Source: Candidatus Woesearchaeota archaeon
Lineage (GTDB): Archaea > Nanobdellota > Nanobdellia > Woesearchaeales > UBA10216
Length of the DNA stretch: 25,418 nucleotides
Reading direction: 5' to 3'
NCBI GenBank assembly: GCA_013331515.1
Contig: DUGG01000067.1
Location: 12,587 to 38,004 of the forward strand
Shown here: positions 15,701-22,659 of the stretch, piece by piece
Layout: every line of letters starts with the position of its first letter
How positions within the stretch are numbered: position 1 is the stretch's first letter
Program-made: the position numbers and the translations under genes
The notes under the pieces: model-generated
Databases searched by the model: none
Told to the model about the DNA's origin: nothing
The model's input: the letters and a program-made list of their open reading frames with translations, nothing else

Positions 15701-15804
15701 TCGAAGGAAAAGGCCTCAGGCACTTCAGGATGCTCAGCCACAAGACAGGCCTCACAGGCACAAATGTTTATGTCTACAAGGCAGACTGGGACTCGCTGAA
15801 GTAA
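12742..15804 (+). CDS. aglB: Archaeal oligosaccharyltransferase AglB (STT3 family)
   Basis: 1020 aa. Transfers the lipid-linked glycan to asparagine in N-x-S/T sequons on the outer face of the membrane. Motifs in order: first acidic motif D233PYYW, second D353ND355 in HGDNDAF, TVAE506 matching the TIxE motif of external loop 5, the acceptor-binding W688WDFG at the start of the soluble C-terminal domain, and D810MIGK, which fits the DK/MI-type motif. About 13 membrane helices lie between about 113 and 650. GTG 12742 is the only sensible start, with GAGGGG 12 nt upstream. Residues 1-112 form an unusually long charged cytoplasmic extension with two copies of EKDxEI(N/D)xGK (26-43 and 64-82). It sits between the reductase and the GT2 gene, which starts 3 bp after its stop, so one operon is likely. 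Confidence 0.95.
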   Translation: MTGQEKKDNKGFGEGIELVKDATPEEKDVEINFGKILSFFGKGKSGNGKETAQHQENKPHHDTEKDAEIDLGKLATGIKGMFRSREKGGNVGQADDELSINPKKAMDFISRRGATILLVLGILVSIYLTAQVRTLPAQLPFADEWARNSVHNTIQNDISTAISQQYPNLPEARKNQILADEVAKAKQGKTYTFLIGQYAGQPINIQDQIKGTAELIKNFYRDNNGVPYSPDIDPYYWHRYAENVVEKGRVGDEVKNGLQWDSYQLAPFGRAIAPQDVSFPYFLAYMYKLSKVFSPSATLWSVQTTIYPMLLTGLTVLLIFLLVRKIAGNVGGFFASLMTGLHSAFVNRTIHGDNDAFVMFFAILTLWLFVEAIYARKALWRLTIAAGAGLAAALFSMAWGGWWFIMIFALSAAAATIAIGAAKTLIERAMAKEKLPGIRELAKAAWIQAFLLPSLVFVASTGVFVSLLSSPDRFLTAPFLAFGVTKLKTAVLAESYWPNVLTTVAELNSGSLQQAISSIRPGIFWLSALSAAILAAFAAVNIALPHYRPAQWLAKAAKPDERKALYAIFFAVLILVWFTGAIYATTKGIRFVLLLAPAAGIGFGITLGLVFRMGSWINEHFLKLNRIAVGVAIFAILAIATFSTDITKNAQAVAKSDVPIINDAWYDSLTAIRDDSDNTTKTAIITSWWDFGHHFKAIADRRVTFDGTTQQGPQAHWVGKFFMTKDETEAAGILRMLDCGSNTAFDSLNSARNDFAASIKALYRVTATPSAEEAERILMREEGLTREQAMNVTRYTHCTPPDGYVVASEDMIGKSGVWGHFGSWDFEKAIIWITLRGKSQKEAVEKMKEMFNYTDEKAKAVYDELIRVKSDNDANSWIAPWPSYSGEMSGCTPADAEGIVRCGNGLVANMTTKDAYFPTQDGKSLHPATFVYLTNETGTEEVVERAYANDTVPQRVSIILVPQGNAYYAVAATPEQAAGMFTRMFFFEGKGLRHFRMLSHKTGLTGTNVYVYKADWDSLK

Positions 15805-15807
15805 AAA

Positions 15808-16470
15808 ATGGAATTCTACGTCATAATGCCAGGAAGAAACGAGGAAAGGAACATAGGACAGGTAATTGAAAAGGCGAAAAAGTCCTGCCCAGCCGGAAGG
15901 ATAGTGGTTGTTGACGACGGCTCAACCGATGGCACGGCGCAGGAAGCAGCCAGGCACGGCGTGACAGTATTGCGCCACATCATAAACATGGGAAAAGGCG
16001 CGGCCATGAGGACAGGAAGCCAATACGCCATCTCAAAAGGGGCACAGGCGCTCGTTTACATCGACAGCGACGGCCAGCACGACCCGGAAGACATACCGAG
16101 GCTGACAAAGGCACTTGAAGGCAACGACATCGCATTCACCTGCCGGGAAAGAAAAAGCCAGCACATGCCACTGGTGAAAAAGTTCGGCAACTGGTTCATA
16201 GACGCAATGATGAAGACACTGTTCCGAATCAACGTGCAGGACACCCAGTGCGGCTACAAGGCAATGACTAAGGATGCTTACCAGAAGCTCGGCCTCATGT
16301 CAAGCGACTACAGCATAGAATCAGAGATAGTCGCCAAGACAGGAAAGAACAAGCTCAGGTTCACCCAGCTGCCAATAAAGACAATTTACGCAGACAGGTA
16401 CAAGGGAACAACAATCTTTGACGGCATCAACATCGTCATGAAGATGCTATGGTGGAGAACTGGAAGGTAA
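15808..16470 (+). CDS. GT2 glycosyltransferase, dolichyl-phosphate mannose/glucose synthase-like
   Basis: 220 aa, soluble GT-A fold without membrane helices. It shows FYVIMPGRNEERNIGQVI (3-20), VVVDDGSTDGT (33-43), NMGKGAAMRTG (60-70), and the metal-binding Y-I-D-S-D-G-Q-H-D at 84-92, followed by QCGYKAM near 147. This is the order seen in Dpm1/Alg5-type enzymes that charge dolichyl phosphate with one sugar on the cytoplasmic side; AglD and AglJ of haloarchaea belong to the same superfamily. The sugar cannot be read from the sequence. The gene starts 3 bp after the aglB stop and so is probably translated from the same message. A 195-bp gap with no further signal except the next promoter follows. 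Confidence 0.88.
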   Translation: MEFYVIMPGRNEERNIGQVIEKAKKSCPAGRIVVVDDGSTDGTAQEAARHGVTVLRHIINMGKGAAMRTGSQYAISKGAQALVYIDSDGQHDPEDIPRLTKALEGNDIAFTCRERKSQHMPLVKKFGNWFIDAMMKTLFRINVQDTQCGYKAMTKDAYQKLGLMSSDYSIESEIVAKTGKNKLRFTQLPIKTIYADRYKGTTIFDGINIVMKMLWWRTGR

Positions 16471-16633
16471 CGGTGCCTGCAATCCAGAGACTATCGCCCA
16501 CGCACAACGCCAAGCTGCGCTAAAGTTTCAAGGTTGTAACTGCTTCTAATCTCAGCAGGTCCATTGAATGAGCCGCCAGCCAGCAGCCGTGATGCAACAG
16601 CTACAGATTAAACAGAACCACATCACAGAAAAG

Positions 16634-16642
16634 CATATAAAC
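16634..16642 (+). promoter_or_regulatory. TATA box of the DUF2304 gene cluster
   Basis: CATATAAAC in AAAAGCATATAAACTTC. The expected transcription start at about 16664 coincides with ATG 16666, so the first gene is leaderless. The rest of 16471-16633 shows nothing I can identify. Confidence 0.65.
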
Positions 16643-16665
16643 TTCACAGGAAGGCGAACAGCAGG

Positions 16666-17022
16666 ATGGTCCTCGGCATACAGGTTGTTGGAGTCGGGTT
16701 CGGGATATTCGTGCTATACATGAGCTTCCTCCAGTGGAAGAAGAAGGAGTTCACAATCAACGAATGGGCGTTCTGGGGCACGTTTGCTCTGGCGTTCAGC
16801 GGCGTCTCCCTCTTTCCGGACATTCTCAACCCGGTGGTTGCAACGCTGAAGCTCCAAAGAAAGCTTGACTTCTTCATCATACTCGGATTCATGTTCCTCA
16901 TAGCAGCGGTGTTCTACACTTACAGGGTCGTAAGGAAGACTCAAAAAGGGCTTGAGGAGCTCGTAAGGCAACTGGCGATGGAGCGGGCCAGCGAACCAGA
17001 AAAGGGAAAAAAGAGAAAATAA
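16666..17022 (+). CDS. DUF2304 family membrane protein
   Basis: 118 aa with three membrane helices (about 3-22, 34-52 and 70-88), followed by a basic cytoplasmic tail (EPEKGKKRK). The middle section KKKEFTINEWAFWGTFALAFSGVSLFPDI is the typical DUF2304 signature, and the length is usual for the family. DUF2304 proteins have no known activity, but they commonly sit beside GT2 glycosyltransferases in surface polysaccharide loci, which fits this context after the dolichyl-phosphate sugar transferase. A role in membrane placement or regulation of the transferase is an inference. Its TAA overlaps an ATG (TAATG) that belongs to the duplicated false start discussed below. Confidence 0.85.
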   Translation: MVLGIQVVGVGFGIFVLYMSFLQWKKKEFTINEWAFWGTFALAFSGVSLFPDILNPVVATLKLQRKLDFFIILGFMFLIAAVFYTYRVVRKTQKGLEELVRQLAMERASEPEKGKKRK

Positions 17023-17048
17023 TGAGAGTTGGCATCAAGCTCTGGAGC
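17022..17048 (+). repeat. Upstream duplicate of the isomerase gene 5' end
   Basis: The first 27 nt of the gene at 17098 recur here with one mismatch (GTT for GTA). The copy overlaps the DUF2304 stop as TAATG, but it lies 76 bp upstream and out of frame with the real gene: its own frame gives an unrelated peptide of about 40 residues. Confidence 0.85.
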
Positions 17049-17097
17049 ATGACCCTTTTGGAAAAAGGTTCAATCCAAAAACGAGAACGACAAACAA

Positions 17098-17841
17098 ATG
17101 AGAGTAGGCATCAAGCTCTGGAGCCGGAACGACAAGCGGCACTTTGACGAGGCCGGATTTGCAGACTTCATAGAAGTCATGCCTGTTGACATGCAAAGCG
17201 CGCTGAAGGTCGCGAAGCGCAAGGGCTGCTACACAGTGCACATTCCACATGAAGGGTTCGGCTTTGACCCCCTGCGCAACTACGCACTGTCAGAAAAGCT
17301 CCTGAATCTCGCCCTGGAAGCAGGCGGGAAGCTCAACGCGGAATGCTACATAATGCACACAGGCATGCTGGAGCAAAAGCCTGACGAAGAGACAAGGCAA
17401 AAGGCGCTGAAAAGCATAGCAAGGCTGGCAAAAAGCGCCAACACAGACAAGATAGTAATAGAGAACAGCGGCTACCGCTCCCTGTTCAACGGCGAGCCAA
17501 CATACAACCACCTCTGCTACTCTCCTGATGAACTGAAAGAAATTCTGGAACTGAGCGGCGCAGGGTTCTGCCTTGACTTCGAGCACGCATCAATCACTGC
17601 GGCAGCCCTTGGCACAAGCTACGAAAGGATTATCGACGGCCTGATGAAGCTTAAGCCAGACTACTTCCAGATAAGCGGCACAAGGCACTCAACAGGCGAA
17701 AGGCACCTAAGCATCTTTGAGGGCGACCTGGAGCTGGACATCGCGAAAAGAGAGCTGAAAAAGGCCGACAAGCCCGTATGTCTGGAAACGCCGCTGGACA
17801 CAGGGCAAAGGAAGAGGGAAGTTGAGTTCCTGAAAAAATAA
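17098..17841 (+). CDS. Sugar phosphate isomerase/epimerase-like TIM barrel (xylose isomerase-like, PF01261)
   Basis: 247 aa. Eight alternating strand-helix units fit the AP endonuclease 2/xylose isomerase-like barrel. Candidate metal ligands appear at strand ends in the usual order: HTG near 83, the Glu of VIENSGY near 122, the Asp of CLDFEHAS near 160, the His of SGTRHST near 194, and the Glu of VCLETP near 231. Family members isomerise or epimerise sugars and sugar phosphates, so it may make an unusual sugar for the glycan, as suggested by glycosyltransferases on both sides. DNA repair (endonuclease IV) is less likely because the full nine-ligand site is not visible. The start MRVGIKLWS is the first beta strand; the duplicate at 17022 is out of frame. 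Substrate unknown. Confidence 0.78.
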   Translation: MRVGIKLWSRNDKRHFDEAGFADFIEVMPVDMQSALKVAKRKGCYTVHIPHEGFGFDPLRNYALSEKLLNLALEAGGKLNAECYIMHTGMLEQKPDEETRQKALKSIARLAKSANTDKIVIENSGYRSLFNGEPTYNHLCYSPDELKEILELSGAGFCLDFEHASITAAALGTSYERIIDGLMKLKPDYFQISGTRHSTGERHLSIFEGDLELDIAKRELKKADKPVCLETPLDTGQRKREVEFLKK

Positions 17842-17842
17842 G

Positions 17843-17850
17843 TTTAAATA
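17843..17850 (+). promoter_or_regulatory. TATA box of the first GT4 glycosyltransferase gene
   Basis: TTTAAATA immediately after the isomerase stop codon. An ATG overlaps its end, so that ATG cannot be the start of this transcript; the GTG at 17874, about 26 bp from the box centre, is at the expected transcription start. Confidence 0.7.
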
Positions 17851-17873
17851 TGCACTCCCGCGGCTTCCCACCC

Positions 17874-19019
17874 GTGAAAATCCTTTTCGTGATAGAAAAC
17901 TACCTGCCCCACATAGGCGGGGTGGAAGTCGTGTTCAGGAACCTGGCAGAAGGGCTGGTTAAAAAAGGGCACTCTGCAACCGTAATAACGCACAGGATGA
18001 AAGGAACCGCGAAAGAAGAAACAATAAACAATGTAAAGGTAAAAAGGATTGGCTGCCTGGGCAGCAGGTATTTGTTCACTTTCCTGTCCCTCCCTGCCGC
18101 TGTTGCCGAAGCCGAAAAGGCAGACATTGTCCACACCACGACATTCAACGGCTTCTTCCCCGCATGGGTAGCCGCCAAACTGAGCAGGAAACCGCTCGTT
18201 GCAACGATACACGAGGCATGGGTTGGAAAATGGAGGGAGTACGCCGGCTTTAACTGGCTGAAAGCAGCGCTACACGACCTTGCTGAAAGGCTGATTTACC
18301 TCCTTCCGGCAGTTGACAGGTATGTTGCCGTGTCAAACTCAACAAGGCGGCAACTGCTAAACCTCGGAAAAAACAACACTGTCACCGTTTACAACGGCGT
18401 TGACTACGGACATTTCAACCCGAGGAAACACGACGGGAGTGCAATCAGGAAAAAATACTCGCTCCAGAAGAATTATGTGCTGCTCGTCTACGGAAGGCCC
18501 GGACCCAGCAAGGGCATGGAATACGCCATTGAGGCAATGAAGGAAATCTCACAAAAGATGCCAAAAGCCAGGATGATGCTTATGCTAAGCAGGGACAAGC
18601 AATACCAGCGAAAATATTCGCAATTGCTGCGGCTGATAAAAAAACTGCAAATTGAAGACGCAATCATCAACATTGCACCAGTGCCGCACCAGGAGCTGCC
18701 AAAATACATAAAATCGGCCGACTGCGTTATTGTACCTTCAATAAGCGAAGGGTTCGGCTATACCGCAGCTGAAGCGGCAGCAATGGGAAAAACAGTGATA
18801 GCATCAAACACGACCTCCCTGCCAGAAGTTGTCTCGGGAAAGCACATACTTGTAGAGCCGAAAAACAGCCATGAGATAGCAGCTGCCGTTGAAAGCGCAT
18901 CCCGTAGCGGCTGCCACACCACCAACCAAAAAAGATTCACAGTGGAAGAAAACGTGAGCGGCTACATCGCAGTTTACGGCGAGCTGCTGCAAAGGTTTAA
19001 AAGCAAAAACAAAGGATAA
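17874..19019 (+). CDS. GT4 family glycosyltransferase
   Basis: 381 aa with two Rossmann domains. The N terminus KILFVIENYLPHIGGVEVVFRNLAEGL is the acceptor-side glycine-rich loop of GT4 enzymes. VAVSNSTRRQL and NGVDYGHFNP mark the domain boundary (near 155-180), and the donor-site E-x7-E motif lies in SISEGFGYTAAEAAAMG near 292-308. GT4 enzymes are retaining and use nucleotide sugars in the cytoplasm, often extending a lipid-linked glycan. RPGPSKGMEYAIEAM near 212 contributes the usual phosphate-binding K. GTG 17874 is chosen because it coincides with the predicted leaderless transcription start; the ATG at 17850 lies inside the TATA box. A small membrane protein gene follows after 6 bp. Sugar specificity unknown. 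Confidence 0.88.
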   Translation: MKILFVIENYLPHIGGVEVVFRNLAEGLVKKGHSATVITHRMKGTAKEETINNVKVKRIGCLGSRYLFTFLSLPAAVAEAEKADIVHTTTFNGFFPAWVAAKLSRKPLVATIHEAWVGKWREYAGFNWLKAALHDLAERLIYLLPAVDRYVAVSNSTRRQLLNLGKNNTVTVYNGVDYGHFNPRKHDGSAIRKKYSLQKNYVLLVYGRPGPSKGMEYAIEAMKEISQKMPKARMMLMLSRDKQYQRKYSQLLRLIKKLQIEDAIINIAPVPHQELPKYIKSADCVIVPSISEGFGYTAAEAAAMGKTVIASNTTSLPEVVSGKHILVEPKNSHEIAAAVESASRSGCHTTNQKRFTVEENVSGYIAVYGELLQRFKSKNKG

Positions 19020-19025
19020 GCCCCC

Positions 19026-19271
19026 ATGGCACAAAAAAGAGGCAGCAAGGCGGCAATCGCACTTTACTTCACCCTACTTGCGCTGCTGCTGGCAGTTTTC
19101 GTTGTCTACGCATTCAACCTATACCCGCTACAGTCAGACTTCTTCGCAAGATACCTCATCGCGCTCATATTCGTTCTGATGGTGCTCCCCCTGATACCAA
19201 AAATAAAGATATTTGACATTGTTGACATAAAAAGGGAAACGAGGATGTTTGCCCAAAAGAAAAACAAGTAG
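19026..19271 (+). CDS. Small two-span membrane protein, unrecognised
   Basis: 81 aa. A basic N terminus (AQKRGSK) precedes two membrane helices (about 10-30 and 39-57), then a cytoplasmic amphipathic tail (KIKIFDIVDIKRETRMFAQKKNK). Both ends are predicted inside. The gene lies 6 bp after the GT4 stop, so the two are very likely co-transcribed. It resembles DUF2304 proteins in size and in being next to a glycosyltransferase but lacks the DUF2304 signature. It could be a small partner or anchor for the glycosyltransferase (inference). A TATA box for the next gene begins 2 bp after its stop. Confidence 0.7.
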   Translation: MAQKRGSKAAIALYFTLLALLLAVFVVYAFNLYPLQSDFFARYLIALIFVLMVLPLIPKIKIFDIVDIKRETRMFAQKKNK

Positions 19272-19272
19272 C

Positions 19273-19281
19273 TTTTTATAC
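19273..19281 (+). promoter_or_regulatory. TATA box of the second GT4 glycosyltransferase gene
   Basis: TTTTTATAC, with the predicted start about 19304, 4 nt before ATG 19308. Confidence 0.65.
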
Positions 19282-19307
19282 CATTTTCTCATGCTAGCAG
19301 CCAGGGG

Positions 19308-20366
19308 ATGACAAAAATGAAAGTCGCCATTTTGACGCCCACATTCTCAAGATTTTCAGGGCCTGATAGGGTGGCGCTAAACGAAGCCGTTGAAATGGCT
19401 GCGGAAGGGGACAAAGTAACGATAATCACGTTCAGAACTGACTTTGACGCGCGGCAGCTTCCGAAAAACGTCACTGTTGAAGCGCTTGGCATGCCAAAAA
19501 GCGGCCTCCTTGAGAGGATATACCGGCTTTTCTTCTTTGCCGATGTTGCAAAAGTAAACAGGATTGTCAACTCGCTAAAGGACTACGACGAGGTTGTCAG
19601 CTTCCTCTACCCCATGACCATCCCTGCAAAGATTGCCAGGCAGAGATACGGCAGCAGGCTGAGGTACGTCTACTATGATGTCGGGGTTGCATACCCGCAG
19701 CTTTTTGAGAGGCCGACTGAGAAAGCCTACATGAAGATTTTTGCCGCCTTCACCAAAATGACGATAAGGAATGCTGATGCCGCCATTTCGATAAGCAATT
19801 TCCTCAGCGGCGAGCTGAAAAGAGAAACTGGGCTGCAGAGCGAAGTGAAATACGTAAAGATAGACACCCAGCGCTTCAACAAAGGCACTGCCGCAAGGTA
19901 CCGGAAAGAAACCGCTGCCGTTGCCAAAAAATACGGCCTGAAAAAGCCGGTGCTGCTTTACGTAGGACGGATATCACCGCACAAGGGGGTGCATCTGCTG
20001 CTCCGGGCATTTAAGCTGATAAAGGAGAAAATACCTGCCGCAACACTGGTCGTCGTAGGAAAGCACACCTTCCAGAAATATTCCAGGCAGCTGCAAAAAA
20101 TGGCTGCTGACACCGGAGGGGTTGTTTTTACGGGATTTGTTCCTGATGAGGAACTGCCGGCGTATTACGGCAGCTGCGACGTATATGTAACTGCAAGCCT
20201 ATGGGAAGGCTTTGACATACCGGTCTGTGAAAGCAATGCAGTCGGAAAGCCAGCTGTCGCGTTCAACGTTGGCTCACACCCCGAAGTGCTGAAGAAAGGA
20301 ATGCTTGTGGAAGCCGGAAACGTGAAGGAATTCGCAGATGCCGTCATGAAAACGCTAAAACAATAG
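19308..20366 (+). CDS. GT4 family glycosyltransferase
   Basis: 352 aa. N-terminal Rossmann strand KVAILTPTFSRFSGPDRVALNEAVEMA (5-31), donor domain opening with PVLLYVGRISPHKGVHLLLRAF near 220-241, and E-x7-E in LWEGFDIPVCESNAVGKP near 299-316. It is a retaining nucleotide-sugar-dependent transferase acting in the cytoplasm, probably on the lipid-linked glycan. It is shorter than the first GT4 and clearly not a recent copy of it. ATG 19308 follows the TATA box at leaderless spacing; ATG 19317 three codons later would give the cleaner KVAILTP start and cannot be excluded. Its stop codon directly abuts the stop of the convergent acetyltransferase gene, with no terminator between them. Confidence 0.87.
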   Translation: MTKMKVAILTPTFSRFSGPDRVALNEAVEMAAEGDKVTIITFRTDFDARQLPKNVTVEALGMPKSGLLERIYRLFFFADVAKVNRIVNSLKDYDEVVSFLYPMTIPAKIARQRYGSRLRYVYYDVGVAYPQLFERPTEKAYMKIFAAFTKMTIRNADAAISISNFLSGELKRETGLQSEVKYVKIDTQRFNKGTAARYRKETAAVAKKYGLKKPVLLYVGRISPHKGVHLLLRAFKLIKEKIPAATLVVVGKHTFQKYSRQLQKMAADTGGVVFTGFVPDEELPAYYGSCDVYVTASLWEGFDIPVCESNAVGKPAVAFNVGSHPEVLKKGMLVEAGNVKEFADAVMKTLKQ

Positions 20367-20882
20367 CTACCGCGTTTTTGCATAAAGCATGCCATCATAA
20401 ATCCTGCCATTTTTCAGGCAGTTTTTCCTGTTGATGCCTTCAAGCCTGAATCCTGCCTTCTCAAGCACCCTCGCTGACGCCCTGTTGGGCCTGAAAACGC
20501 TTGCGTAAATCCTACCAAGCTTAAGCCTGCCAAACGCATGCCCGCAGACAAGCTTAACCACCTCGGTCATGATGCCCCTGCCCCAGTATTTCTCGCCAAG
20601 CCAGTAGCCAATCTCTGCCTTGTGCTTCTCAATGTGCATAAGGCTGATTCCTCCGACAACTTCCCCTTTCATGTCAATGGCAAAGTTGAGCTCATCCGCC
20701 TTCCTCCTGCTTCCCAGGGAAATGTTCTTTTTGACCCAGCCTCTGGCATGCCTGGCCAGATATGGGAAAGGTATGCGCAGAGTATAGCGGGAGACGTTCC
20801 TGCTGTTGATGTTCGTTCTCAGGGAGATTTCATCGCCTTTCCTGAAAGGCCTCAGGGAAAAAGCTTTTGCACGCAAAATCAT
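20367..20882 (-). CDS. GNAT acetyltransferase, RimJ/RimL-like
   Basis: 171 aa. The sequence follows the GNAT order: FSLRPFRKGDEISL at the N terminus, FAIDMKGEVVGGISLMHI (67-84), EIGYWLGEKYWGRGIMTEVVKLV with the acetyl-CoA pyrophosphate loop (90-112), and FRPNRASARVLEKAGFRLEG (129-148), the hallmark of RimJ/RimL-type N-acetyltransferases. It transfers acetyl from acetyl-CoA to an amino group of a protein, amino sugar or small molecule; the target is unknown. Within this locus acetylation of a glycan amino sugar is possible, but the RimJ-type signature points at least as well to protein N termini. It is divergent from the GT-C gene with a 63-bp shared promoter region, and leaderless from ATG 20882. 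Confidence 0.85.
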   Translation of the reverse strand: MILRAKAFSLRPFRKGDEISLRTNINSRNVSRYTLRIPFPYLARHARGWVKKNISLGSRRKADELNFAIDMKGEVVGGISLMHIEKHKAEIGYWLGEKYWGRGIMTEVVKLVCGHAFGRLKLGRIYASVFRPNRASARVLEKAGFRLEGINRKNCLKNGRIYDGMLYAKTR

Positions 20883-20901
20883 AGGCCGGTTTGGGGAAAA
20901 T

Positions 20902-20922
20902 GCATTTAAAAAACTTTATAAC
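20902..20922. promoter_or_regulatory. Divergent overlapping promoters
   Basis: Plus strand TTTATAAC at 20915-20922 places transcription near 20944, beside ATG 20946. Minus strand TTTTTTAAATGC at 20902-20913 places it near 20882, the start of the acetyltransferase. Both genes would be leaderless. The boxes lie side by side, so the two polymerase complexes may compete. Confidence 0.65.
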
Positions 20923-20945
20923 CACACGATTGCCAGCGCCAGGCA

Positions 20946-22658
20946 ATGGACAGGGAGAAGTTTGAAGGCATTCTTGAAGCTGCATTGCTCATTACATTCT
21001 TCACGGCAATGCTTTACCTCGGGCCGGCAGCAACCGCACAGCGCCAGATAATGCACGACCACCCGGCAGGGTATGCGGCAAGCGACTCATTCCAGCACCA
21101 GGCCAGGGCTGAATCAATACGGCAGATGGGCCAGTACAGGAACGAGGCAAGCTACATAGTGGCAGGGCATACCGACGTGGTAGGGTTCTATCCACCCATA
21201 CTCTACCATGCCACTGTGCTTGTGTCAAACCTGGCAGGGATGGAAACATACGACGCGCTGATGCTGATAATAGGGCTGGCCATAGCGCTGGGCGCCATTG
21301 CCGCATACTTCCTGACGAGGGGGCTTGGAAGGGCTGTCGCAGCCCTCGCATTGCCACTGACGCTATTCATGGCAACAGGCAAGCCGTTCCTGGGAGCGGT
21401 AACGTTCGGGCAGATGCCATTTATGCTCTCCGCGTTGTTCCTCATTGCAACAGCGTGGGCCATAACAAAGCTCAGCGAACCAAAAGGCTACCTTCTGGCG
21501 GCAATTTTCCTTGCGGGAACAGTAATGACACACACGTCCGAAACAATATTCCTCGCCATGCTTCTTGCGGCAGTGCTTGCAGCGTCAACGATTGCCGCAA
21601 TTAAAAAATTTGGAATTGCAGGGATAAAATCTGCCGTGAAGGAAAACAGGCAACTGCTGCTGGCGCTGGCAGCTGCGGCGGCAATAGCGGCGTATTTCAT
21701 CCCAATGTTCATCGGAATCTGGGTAAAGGCACTCCCATACCGGTTTAATGTTGAAAGGATAAGCGCGAGCTTCCCTGCGGCAACCGTCTTCCCGACAGAC
21801 TTCGGCTTCATGCTTGCAGCAATACTTGCAGGCATAGCGGCAACCGCCCTGCTAGCAATCAAGAAAAGGGATGAATTCGCAAATCTCACAAAGTCAAAGC
21901 TGTTCCCGCTGCTGTTCAGCGCCTACATGCTCATCGCAGGATTCGGAACGTACGCCGGGTTTGGGCTGAGGTCATTCCAGCTGCGGCTTGCGTGGCCGCT
22001 TCTCCTCGCGCCACTGGCGGCCTTCGGAACATACCATGCATTGAGGATGTTCCTAAGGATTGGCAAACTTCCGAAAAGCAGCCAATACGCCGCATGCATT
22101 GCAATCACCCTGCTGCTGAGCGGCGCCGCAATGGGAATGCATTACGAGCAGCCATCCCCAGGCTCAATGGACAAGGACCGGTGGGAAGCCATGAATTGGA
22201 TTTCCGGGAACACACCCAAGGACGCAAGCGTGTATGTGCTCTACAGCCATGTGTACAGCCAGACCTCATCCCTGTACAACACCCAAAGGCGCACATACTT
22301 CCTTGAGCTCCAGCAATTCGCCGGCATGCTAAACAGTTTAGGAAGCACGGGAGAATTGAACAGGACGAGCTATGTCACAATCCCATCAGACAGCGGGCCG
22401 AACTTCCCATACAGGACAGGGCTTTTCAGCTTTGACCGGCACATCGCAACAACGAAAACGAGCGACAACATAGACATCTGCTCGGCTGATTACTACCTCA
22501 TAGACAAGGCATTCCCACAGCAGGAACTGACACAGGCCAACCTTTACCTCATGCGGCTGCTGCTCGGAGGGAACTCCACGACAGAATATGACAGCCCGTC
22601 AGCGGCCGTGCTTAGGAACAACAACAAGGATGACGACTGCATTGGAAAACAAGCGTGA
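20946..22658 (+). CDS. GT-C-like polytopic membrane protein (PTPS-related/glycosyltransferase-like)
   Basis: 570 aa. About eleven helices occupy residues 8-400; a soluble, probably external domain of about 165 residues follows. Residues 47-51 read DSFQH in the first loop, at the place where GT-C transferases hold their catalytic or metal-binding acidic residue, and YPP follows at 82-84. The C-terminal domain has sequons (NRTS, NSTT) and ends NNNKDDD. The layout matches archaeal and bacterial membrane proteins annotated as 6-pyruvoyl-tetrahydropterin synthase-related or GT-C glycosyltransferases that use lipid-phosphate sugars outside the membrane. A paralogue of almost equal size lies in opposite orientation at 23308-25008. 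The following small gene begins 1 bp after its stop. Enzyme activity is an inference from fold and context. Confidence 0.72.
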   Translation: MDREKFEGILEAALLITFFTAMLYLGPAATAQRQIMHDHPAGYAASDSFQHQARAESIRQMGQYRNEASYIVAGHTDVVGFYPPILYHATVLVSNLAGMETYDALMLIIGLAIALGAIAAYFLTRGLGRAVAALALPLTLFMATGKPFLGAVTFGQMPFMLSALFLIATAWAITKLSEPKGYLLAAIFLAGTVMTHTSETIFLAMLLAAVLAASTIAAIKKFGIAGIKSAVKENRQLLLALAAAAAIAAYFIPMFIGIWVKALPYRFNVERISASFPAATVFPTDFGFMLAAILAGIAATALLAIKKRDEFANLTKSKLFPLLFSAYMLIAGFGTYAGFGLRSFQLRLAWPLLLAPLAAFGTYHALRMFLRIGKLPKSSQYAACIAITLLLSGAAMGMHYEQPSPGSMDKDRWEAMNWISGNTPKDASVYVLYSHVYSQTSSLYNTQRRTYFLELQQFAGMLNSLGSTGELNRTSYVTIPSDSGPNFPYRTGLFSFDRHIATTKTSDNIDICSADYYLIDKAFPQQELTQANLYLMRLLLGGNSTTEYDSPSAAVLRNNNKDDDCIGKQA

Positions 22659-22659
22659 A

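Noticed and set aside
12742..15804. Possible gene fusion at the AglB N terminus
   Set aside because: The extension of about 112 residues shows no known domain, only two short charged repeats, so calling it a fused protein is not justified.
17850..17873. ATG 17850 as the start of the first GT4 gene
   Set aside because: It overlaps the TATA box; the GTG at 17874 sits at the predicted transcription start and gives the canonical N terminus.
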